A stretch of 7,639 bases of DNA, from assembly GCA_030698645.1 (NCBI GenBank), contig JAUYMV010000263.1, forward strand, positions 1 to 7,639, read 5' to 3'. The stretch comes from Mesorhizobium sp. GTDB lineage: Bacteria; Pseudomonadota; Alphaproteobacteria; Rhizobiales; Rhizobiaceae. Below the pieces are notes generated by a model. The model was not told the DNA's origin. It ran no database searches and was given only the letters and a program-made list of their open reading frames with translations. Below, piece by piece: positions 1 through 5,003 of the stretch (positions are counted from its first letter, which is position 1; each line of letters opens with the position of its first letter). The translations under genes were made by a program, and so were the position numbers.

Positions 1-835
1 GATGAACAGCGTCCTCGCCACCACGCTGTCGTCCGTCTATCTCGCCATGCGCCACATCTTCCCCGACGTGCCGATCAGCGCCGGCGCGTTCGAGCCGCTG
101 ACGGTGCTCAGACCCGAGGGCACATTCCTCGACGCGAAATATCCCCGCCCCGTTTCGGGTTGCGCGGCGGAGGTGTCACAGCGCATCGCCGAAGCCGTCT
201 TCGCCGCGATGGTGCAGGCGCTGCCGGACAAGGTGACCGCCGCGCCGGCCGGCTCGAGCGGCAATTTCGCGCTCGGCGGCCACGATCCGGCGCGGGGCCG
301 CGACTTCGTCATGTACCAAATCTCGGGTGGCGGCTATGGCGGCAATGCCGGCCATGACGGCCTCTCGAACGGCTGCTCGACCATCGGCATATCCAAATCA
401 CCGCCGGTCGAGATCATGGAGCAGGCTTTTCCGGTTCTGTACCGGCACTACGCGCTGCGCGAAGGGTCGGGTGGCGCGGGCAAGCATCGCGGCGGTTTCG
501 GCCTGGCCTACGAGGTCGAGCTGCTGCGCGGCGAGGCGCGGGCGTCCTTCGTCATGGACCATGGCCGCACCGGTCCGCTCGGCGCGCTCGGCGGCGCGGA
601 CGGCGGGGTCAACCGGGTGACGGTGTTTCGCGGCGGCGAGGCGCATGTCCCGCCGCATCTGTCGAAGGAGCAGGACATACCGCTGAAGGCTGGCGACCGG
701 GTGCGGGTGAAGACGCCGGGCGGCGGGGGCTATGGCGACCCGAAGGCGCGCGACCCGGCGCTGGTGCGGCATGATGTGGCGATGGGGTATTATACGGAGG
801 AGGAGGCGCGGGAGCGGTTTGGGGTGGCTTTCTAG
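1..835 (+). CDS. Hydantoinase B/oxoprolinase family protein, C-terminal part (5' end outside window)
   Basis: Family members (PF02538) form the B subunit or half of ATP-dependent lactamases such as N-methylhydantoinase, 5-oxoprolinase and caprolactamase, which open cyclic amides in the cytoplasm. Visible are 277 codons, about half of the usual 520-590 residues. The frame is open to the window edge, so the ATG at 2 is almost surely internal. Family signatures, counted from that ATG, are the Gly-rich SGGGYGGNAGHDG (108-120), the SPPVEIMEQ segment (133-141) followed by GSGGAGKHRGGFG (155-167), and the C-terminal TPGGGGYGDP (238-247). The partner A subunit is not in the window; it may lie upstream. 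The gene converges on the minus-strand operon, so it has its own promoter outside the window. In this setting it may open a lactam made by the neighbouring reductase (inference). Family call is firm; substrate unknown. Confidence 0.93.
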   Translation, partial: MNSVLATTLSSVYLAMRHIFPDVPISAGAFEPLTVLRPEGTFLDAKYPRPVSGCAAEVSQRIAEAVFAAMVQALPDKVTAAPAGSSGNFALGGHDPARGRDFVMYQISGGGYGGNAGHDGLSNGCSTIGISKSPPVEIMEQAFPVLYRHYALREGSGGAGKHRGGFGLAYEVELLRGEARASFVMDHGRTGPLGALGGADGGVNRVTVFRGGEAHVPPHLSKEQDIPLKAGDRVRVKTPGGGGYGDPKARDPALVRHDVAMGYYTEEEARERFGVAF

Positions 836-971
836 GCCGGATGCGTCGACCCCCAACCCGGCCCTGCGGGGGACGAGGTAGGCGCAATGGATTTGGTCAG
901 CGCTCCACGAGAACCCCCACCCGGCCCTGCGGGACGACCTCCCCACAAGGGGGAGGTAGAAGGGCGTGGCG
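836..971. repeat. Convergent intergenic gap with two direct repeat copies and a hairpin
   Basis: This gap separates the stop codons of the hydantoinase B gene and marR. Two near-identical GC-rich copies start at 849 and 913 (core CCCGGCCCTGCGGG in both, each preceded by ACCCCCA and followed by GACGA). They differ by an extra A and two extra G in the first copy. After the second copy comes a stem of 8-bp arms, ACCTCCCC (937-944) and GGGGAGGT (950-957), with a 5-base loop. No T-run follows on either strand, so it is not a classical intrinsic terminator. It resembles the dispersed palindromic repeats common between rhizobial genes. No gene is seen here. Confidence 0.6.
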
Positions 972-1430
972 CTACGTCAACTTCGCCAGCAGCTTCAACA
1001 GCGTGGCCGCTTCCTTGGCGTTGAGCGGGGCCAGCGTTTCCGCTGTTATCTCCAGCGCCAGCGGCACCAGCTTGTCGAGCGTGGCGCGGCCTTCGGGCGT
1101 CAGGGTGACGACGAGGCGACGGCGGTCCTCGTCGTGGGCGGCGAGCGAGACGAGATTACGCGCCTTCAGGCGGTCGATGACGCCCTTGATGGTGGCGGCG
1201 TCCATGGCGATCAGCTGGCCGAGCTGGTTCTGCGAGCAGTCGCCGACATCGGCGAGCTTGGCGAGGGCCGCGAACTGCGGCGGGGTCAGGTCGGAGATTC
1301 TTGACGCGAAGATCGCGACATGGCGCTGGTGCGCCTTGCGCAGCACGAAACCGACCTGGTCCTGCAAGCGGTAGCCGTCGTCCGGCGCGTCGGCGTCGAC
1401 CAGCTTGAGGATGTTGTCCTCGGCGATCAT
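972..1430 (-). CDS. MarR-family transcriptional regulator
   Basis: A 152-residue protein, the normal MarR length. MarR proteins bind palindromic operators as dimers and usually release DNA on binding a small aromatic ligand. The winged helix-turn-helix spans about residues 47-120: SDLTPPQFAALAKL (helix leading in), CSQNQLGQLIAMDAATIKGVIDRL (helix 2 and recognition helix, given in the text as C65 to L88), then the wing with DEDRRRLVVTLTPEG (101-115). The start ATG at 1430 overlaps the upstream stop as ATGA and is preceded by a strong Shine-Dalgarno (GGAGGA, nine bases away). The frame stays open far upstream, to 2675, but that extension is compositional shadow over the DUF1185 gene. As last gene of the operon it probably controls the cluster, and perhaps itself. 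NicR, the nicotinate regulator in Pseudomonas putida, is also MarR-type, which fits the proposed pathway. Effector and operator are not determined. Confidence 0.93.
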   Translation of the reverse strand: MIAEDNILKLVDADAPDDGYRLQDQVGFVLRKAHQRHVAIFASRISDLTPPQFAALAKLADVGDCSQNQLGQLIAMDAATIKGVIDRLKARNLVSLAAHDEDRRRLVVTLTPEGRATLDKLVPLALEITAETLAPLNAKEAATLLKLLAKLT

Positions 1431-2011
1431 CTGAGGCCGTCCTCCCCCTTGACGTCGGCTGCCTCCAGCCCGCCCATGCGCGAATGAATGCGGCCGCCGA
1501 CGCACATGGCGAGGCAGAACAGTATCTCGTCGGCGCGCGGGCCGTCGGGGATGCCGACCGTGATGGCGTCGAAATGGCTGCGCACATAGGCGGCGTTGAC
1601 GTGGCCAAGGGGAACGTCGAGCGACGCGCCGAAGCCGCCGACCTTCATGGCCGACGGCACGATCGCCCGGCTCGGCGAAATCCGGTCGCGCATGGCATAA
1701 CCGCCCGGCACGTGCCACAGCGCGCCATGCTCGATCTCGCCGGCTGAACCGACGATGGCGCCCTTGCCGTAGCCGTCGATCAGCGACGTGTCGCCGCCGA
1801 GCGCGGCGATCAGCCGCTCGGTCAGCTCGGCGCCGAGCGGTTTCAGGTCTTCCATGGCCGGCTGCAGGAGGGGCTCGTAGCGGCCTGCGAAGGGGTTCTT
1901 CACCAGCGCCATGGCGGCGGCGCGGCGGCGCGGGGATGCGGGCGCGGGACCGCCATCGTGGAACATGTCCTCGACGAGCACGACGATCTTGCGGATGGGG
2001 AAGTCGGGCAT
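1427..2011 (-). CDS. Amino acid synthesis family protein (DUF1185, PF06684)
   Basis: A 194-residue soluble protein matching the AA_synth/DUF1185 family over its full, normal length. No signal peptide or membrane segment is seen. Recognisable blocks are VEDMFHDGG (13-21), ALVKNPFAGRYEPLL (35-49), YGKGAIVGSAGEIEHGALWH (81-100), AMKVGGFGASLDVPLGHVNA (121-140), FDAITVGIPDGPRADEI (147-163) and GGRIHSRMGGL (172-182). Family structures show a variant of the Bacillus chorismate mutase fold and suggested a role in amino-acid metabolism; no reaction is established to my knowledge. It starts 104 bases after the stop of the UPF0280 gene and overlaps marR by four bases, so translation of the two is likely coupled. 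In this operon it may act on a ring-opening intermediate (inference). The family call is firm; the name amino acid synthesis should not be taken as a known function. Confidence 0.93.
   Translation of the reverse strand: MPDFPIRKIVVLVEDMFHDGGPAPASPRRRAAAMALVKNPFAGRYEPLLQPAMEDLKPLGAELTERLIAALGGDTSLIDGYGKGAIVGSAGEIEHGALWHVPGGYAMRDRISPSRAIVPSAMKVGGFGASLDVPLGHVNAAYVRSHFDAITVGIPDGPRADEILFCLAMCVGGRIHSRMGGLEAADVKGEDGLR
1440..1445 (-). promoter_or_regulatory. Ribosome binding site of the MarR gene
   Basis: On the minus strand GGAGGA lies nine bases before the ATG at 1430, within the last codons of the DUF1185 gene. It fixes the start in the ATGA overlap and argues against the long in-frame upstream extension. 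Confidence 0.7.
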
Positions 2012-2110
2012 GGTTTCCTCGGTGTGTTTTGCTCTTGGGCGGGGGCCTTGTGTGGGTGGCTGATTGGTTTGTGTCTCGGCGTGTTTTTATTCTTGCGCCG
2101 TCCGCGCTGC
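2012..2110. other. Short gap before the DUF1185 gene, less GC-rich
   Basis: About 100 bases between the palindromic element and the DUF1185 start. It is visibly poorer in G and C than its surroundings (for example GTTTTTATTC near 2083-2092 on the plus strand). An internal promoter for the DUF1185-marR pair could lie here, but I could not find a convincing -35/-10 pair or an inverted-repeat operator, so none is called. Confidence 0.35.
2016..2020 (-). promoter_or_regulatory. Ribosome binding site of the DUF1185 gene
   Basis: The minus strand reads GAGGA, four bases before the ATG at 2011. Spacing is slightly short, but it is the only good Shine-Dalgarno near this start. Confidence 0.55.
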
Positions 2111-2282
2111 CCCCCTCACCGGCTCGCTGCGCTCGCCACCTCTCCCCCATGAAATGGGGGAGAGGAAACGCACCTCGTCGTCGCGCTCGGTCTTGCAGCG
2201 TTTTCGTCGGCCGCCATGGACGCGGTTCCTCGCCCCAACGGAGTGGGGGAGAGGTGGTTTGCGAAGCAAACCGGTGAGGGGG
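2111..2282. repeat. Composite palindromic repeat element overlapping the 3' end of the UPF0280 gene
   Basis: A 172-bp element bounded by perfect 12-bp inverted repeats, CCCCCTCACCGG (2111-2122) and CCGGTGAGGGGG (2271-2282). Inside, CCTCTCCCCCAT (2139-2150) and ATGGGGGAGAGG (2154-2165) form a 12-bp stem with a 3-base loop. CCACCTCTCCCCCA (2136-2149) also matches in reverse complement 2244-2257, giving an alternative long-range fold. GGTTTGC-GAA-GCAAACC (2256-2272) is a third hairpin. The style is that of dispersed palindromic repeats of Rhizobiales and is shared with the element at 7318-7434. It has no coding capacity of its own but is read by the UPF0280 frame, whose TGA (2118-2116) lies in the outer terminal repeat. 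Confidence 0.8.
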
Positions 2283-3246
2283 TCTGCGCTGACATGAGCA
2301 ATTGGCCAGGTATGCCAACCACCCTCGCCTCGCCGGCCAGGAACAGCGCGGCGCCCGCGATGAGGCCACGGTCGGCCAGGTCCTGCGCGACCGCGGCCCC
2401 GCGCGACAGGGCTTGCGCGATCTCGTCGGGGGTGAGCGCGCCAACGGCGGTGGTAACAAGGCGCGCACCCAAATCGGTATCGGGCTGCAGCGTGTCGGCC
2501 GGCGCGCGGGTGATTGCCGGGTGGCCGGGCAGGTCGACGGCGTTGGCGATGATCGTCGCGGCGGCGTCGGCGGCGGCGGCGGTTCGCGCCAGCACGGTGA
2601 CGGCGTCGGCGATACCCAGCGAAAACGAGCGGCCGCGCCAGCCGCTGGTGGCGATGCCGCGGACGGGGTCGGCATGGTGGATGGCGATACGGTCGGCGAG
2701 GCCGTGGCCGGCGCCGGCGATGGCGAGCTTCAGGGACTCGCCGGGCGCCAGGTGCAGGGCGATGTCGCCGCCGTCGTTGACATAGGCGCGGGAGAGCGCG
2801 CGGCGGGCCGTCATGGCCGCCAGCATCTCGTCGGCGACGGCACCCGCGACGGCGGCCATGGGGGTGATGAAGCGAACGGTGCGCGGCGGCAAGTCCGGCG
2901 CGGAATTGTCTCCGGTCCGCTGCGTTGAACTCGGCGCAGAGGTATCTTCAGACTTCCGGGTGGCGCGCGGCGGAGAGGCATCTTCGGCCAGCGGCACGAC
3001 GGCGCGTTCCATGCGCAGGGCGGTCGAACCGGCGAAGGCGCGGACAGTTGCCCCGGCCCGGCGGCGGAGGTCGGGGAGTTCGGCGACGAGCTCGGTGAGG
3101 ATGGTCTGGAAGCGCGCCGCGGCCTGCGCGTAGGCGGCCTTGACCTCGGTCGGCTCGCCGAAGGCCTCGACGATGAGGTCGATCGGGCCGTGGTTCATGT
3201 GCAGCCGGCGGCCATCGGGGAGCAGCGAGATCTGCGGGCCGGGCAT
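2116..3246 (-). CDS. UPF0280 family protein (ApbE superfamily), with internal repeats and a repeat-derived C-terminus
   Basis: A 376-residue protein, longer than the roughly 240-290 residues usual in UPF0280. Family blocks are MNHGPIDLIVEAFG (17-30), ITPMAAVAGAVADEMLAAM (127-145), RAYVNDGGDIALHL (153-166), GIATSGWRGRSFSLGIADAV (197-216), AAADAAATIIANAVDLPGHP (224-243) and GEARVVGIPG (305-314). UPF0280 is an uncharacterised branch of the ApbE superfamily; ApbE proteins are flavin-binding FAD:protein FMN transferases. Residues 88-123 are three 12-residue tandem repeats absent from the family as I remember it. Residues from about 322 on are encoded by a palindromic element that also supplies the stop. 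The start is chosen at the TGATG junction with the reductase gene, a one-base overlap implying coupling; its own Shine-Dalgarno is weak. Possible role: placing or maturing the covalent flavin of the reductase (inference). Family call firm, activity unknown. Confidence 0.9.
   Translation of the reverse strand: MPGPQISLLPDGRRLHMNHGPIDLIVEAFGEPTEVKAAYAQAAARFQTILTELVAELPDLRRRAGATVRAFAGSTALRMERAVVPLAEDASPPRATRKSEDTSAPSSTQRTGDNSAPDLPPRTVRFITPMAAVAGAVADEMLAAMTARRALSRAYVNDGGDIALHLAPGESLKLAIAGAGHGLADRIAIHHADPVRGIATSGWRGRSFSLGIADAVTVLARTAAAADAAATIIANAVDLPGHPAITRAPADTLQPDTDLGARLVTTAVGALTPDEIAQALSRGAAVAQDLADRGLIAGAALFLAGEARVVGIPGQLLMSAQTPSPVCFANHLSPTPLGRGTASMAADENAARPSATTRCVSSPPFHGGEVASAASR
2878..2985 (-). 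repeat. Three-copy 36-bp tandem repeat inside the UPF0280 gene
   Basis: Three in-frame units of 12 codons start at 2985, 2949 and 2913 on the minus strand. They encode EDASPPRATRKS, EDTSAPSSTQRT and GDNSAPDLPPRT. The first 18 bases of units 1 and 2 match at 16 positions, and those of units 2 and 3 at 13. The segment is polar, Pro/Ser-rich and probably disordered, lying between the N-terminal helix region and the conserved TPMAAVAGA block. Confidence 0.75.
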
Positions 3247-4778
3247 CAGCGCGTGTCCCGATCGCGGCGGCGCTGAGCCGAAGGCGGATGCGGATTGCCG
3301 GCAGGCGCCGCGCCCGCGACGCGCGGATTGTGGAACTCGCCGCCCCTCGCCAGCACGTCGTCGACGGTGCGGATCTCGGCCATGTAGCCGCCGAGGCGCT
3401 CGTAGAGGTCGCGGCGGAGCGTGAACTCGATCGGGGCGACGAGGGCCGGGGTCGGCACGTAGCCGAAGGCGTTGTCGGGCAGGCGCGTGACGTCGACCAT
3501 CAGCGTGATGCCGCCGCCCGGCCAGACATAGACCGGCGCGCCGCCGCAGGTGACGTAGGTTTCCAGCCGGTGCACCGAGCGCGTGAGATTGACCGGGTTC
3601 TCCGTGACGCCGGCGCGCAGCGAGCCGCCGGCGCCGCCGACGAAGAGCACGGTGCAAAGCGCCGGCTCGCTGTTGTCGGCGATCAGCTCGACGCTCTTGC
3701 GCAGGCGCTCGGGGAATGGCCGCGCGACCGGGCGAAGCGCGGCGTCGAGCTCGAAATAGCCGAAATGCTCGCCGGTGGTCGACACCATCAGGATCGACAG
3801 GCCGGGCCGCGCGCCCTTCTTCTCGTTCCAGTCGCCGAGGATTTCCAGCGGATCGGATATGGTCGTGCCGCCCCAGCCGAGGCCGGGTTCCGACACCTTG
3901 AAATAGCGGCCAGGCGTCGAGCGGCGGCCGAGGATCTTGATGCCCGTGTCGGGCCAGCCGAGGACTTTTCCGGCCTGGTGCTCGGAGACGACGCCGGTGA
4001 TGTGGTCGTCGACCACCACCACCTCGTCGACGAGGCCCTGCCACTGCGTGGCGAACATGCCGATGGTGGCCGAGCCGCAGCCGACGCGCATGCGGCGTTC
4101 GACCTTGCCGCCGATGACCGGCGGCTGGCCGGCCTGCACGACCAGCGTCTCGCCGCCATCGATGGCAAGCTCGACGGGCCTTTTGTTGCAGAGATCGAGA
4201 AGCGTCGCGCAGGTGACGCGGCCTTCGGACTTCGAGCCGCCGGTCAGATGGTGGACGCCGCCGAGCGACAGCATCTGCGAGCCATATTCGCCGGTGGTGA
4301 CATGGCCGACCGGTTCGCCCTGGGCCCGGACGATGGCGGTTTCCGGGCCGATGTGGCGGTCGGTGTCGATCTTCACCTTGACGCCGCAATAGGAGAAGAT
4401 GCCCTCGGTCACGACCGTCACCAGATCGACGCCCTCGACCTCCTGGGAGACGATGAAGGGGGCTGGCTTGTAGTCCGGATAGGTGGTGCCGGCGCCAATC
4501 GCAGTGACGAAGCGGCGGTCGGTATTGACCGGGTTGCCATTCCAGCTCTCGCCTTTGTCGAAGGCGACCAGCGGGGTGCCGGTCTCGACGGCGTGGTCGA
4601 GGATGGTGAGCGGGTCGCAGCGGGTGATGCGGCCGCCGAAATTGCCGTATCGGTCGCAGGCGCCGGTGCGGCCTTCGGCGATGTAGCACATGACGGGGCA
4701 GGCATCGCAACGCAGCTTCTCGGCGGCGATTTTTTCGCCGGGGTCGTGGGTTTCGAAGCGTTCGACGAGTTCATTCAT
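3246..4778 (-). CDS. 6-hydroxynicotinate reductase-like iron-sulfur protein
   Basis: A 510-residue cytoplasmic protein resembling 6-hydroxynicotinate reductase (Hnr), which reduces 6-hydroxynicotinate to 1,4,5,6-tetrahydro-6-oxonicotinate using low-potential electrons. Hnr of Eubacterium barkeri carries covalent flavin, one [2Fe-2S] and two [4Fe-4S] clusters. The N-terminus here has a ferredoxin-like set C24-x2-C27-x3-C31-x9-C41, plus C54; further cysteines stand at 131, 190, 197, 234, 375 and 411. Gly-rich stretches include RVGCGSATIGMF (231-242), FVGGAGGSLRAG (369-380) and PGGGITLMVDV (420-430). The tail after about 485 is Pro/Arg-rich and looks unstructured. The start ATG at 4778 leaves the Cys motif 23 residues in; its ribosome site is weak. 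It follows the Mo hydroxylase by 225 bases holding a large inverted repeat and is coupled to the UPF0280 gene downstream. Reductases of this family in rhizobia may act on other N-heterocycles, so the substrate is uncertain. Confidence 0.85.
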   Translation of the reverse strand: MNELVERFETHDPGEKIAAEKLRCDACPVMCYIAEGRTGACDRYGNFGGRITRCDPLTILDHAVETGTPLVAFDKGESWNGNPVNTDRRFVTAIGAGTTYPDYKPAPFIVSQEVEGVDLVTVVTEGIFSYCGVKVKIDTDRHIGPETAIVRAQGEPVGHVTTGEYGSQMLSLGGVHHLTGGSKSEGRVTCATLLDLCNKRPVELAIDGGETLVVQAGQPPVIGGKVERRMRVGCGSATIGMFATQWQGLVDEVVVVDDHITGVVSEHQAGKVLGWPDTGIKILGRRSTPGRYFKVSEPGLGWGGTTISDPLEILGDWNEKKGARPGLSILMVSTTGEHFGYFELDAALRPVARPFPERLRKSVELIADNSEPALCTVLFVGGAGGSLRAGVTENPVNLTRSVHRLETYVTCGGAPVYVWPGGGITLMVDVTRLPDNAFGYVPTPALVAPIEFTLRRDLYERLGGYMAEIRTVDDVLARGGEFHNPRVAGAAPAGNPHPPSAQRRRDRDTR

Positions 4779-4842
4779 GGGGGCGAACTCGCTGAGGGCA
4801 GTGCTTGCAGGAAGGAACCATGCTGCAGGCTTGAGACGCCGC

Positions 4843-4978
4843 TACCCCCACCCCGTACCCCTCCCCTCAAGGGGGAGGGGGGCGCCCACGTTGGCGCCGT
4901 CTGACGATCCGTCGAAGATCGAAGCGCGGCGTTTCCGACCCCCCTCCCCCTTGAGGGGAGGGGTTGGGGGTGGGGGTA
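4843..4978. repeat. Large inverted repeat between Mo hydroxylase and reductase genes
   Basis: Two 40-bp arms, 4843-4882 and 4939-4978, are reverse complements with only two mismatches; the inner 26 bases are perfect. The arms are C-runs and G-runs of the type CCCCTCCCCTCAAGGGGGAG, themselves partly self-complementary. The 56-base centre contains GGCGCC twice (4881-4886, 4893-4898), a possible small hairpin. It fills most of the 225-base gap, so an operon transcript would carry a very stable stem here. No U-run follows, so simple intrinsic termination is unlikely; mRNA processing or stability is possible. The rest of the gap (4779-4842, 4979-5003) shows no gene or clear promoter. Confidence 0.85.
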
Positions 4979-5003
4979 AGGGAAGTCGACAGGGAAGCAA
5001 AGC

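Noticed and set aside
2..4. ATG at 2 as the true start of the hydantoinase B gene
   Set aside because: The family needs a further 250-300 N-terminal residues and the frame is open to the window edge.
849..937. Two direct repeats as a possible CRISPR remnant
   Set aside because: Only two imperfect copies, no further units or cas genes, and the sequence looks like an ordinary dispersed repeat.
2139..2165. Hairpin as an intrinsic terminator of the UPF0280 gene
   Set aside because: No T-run follows on either strand, and it lies inside the reading frame before the stop codon.
972..2675. A 567-codon minus-strand frame ending with MarR
   Set aside because: Upstream of 1430 it is Arg/Pro-rich shadow over the DUF1185 gene and the repeat; the Shine-Dalgarno and normal family length support the start at 1430.
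3288..4904. A 538-codon plus-strand frame opposite the reductase gene
   Set aside because: High GC leaves antisense frames open. The product is Ala/Asp/Arg-rich with no recognisable domain, while the opposite strand encodes a conserved protein.
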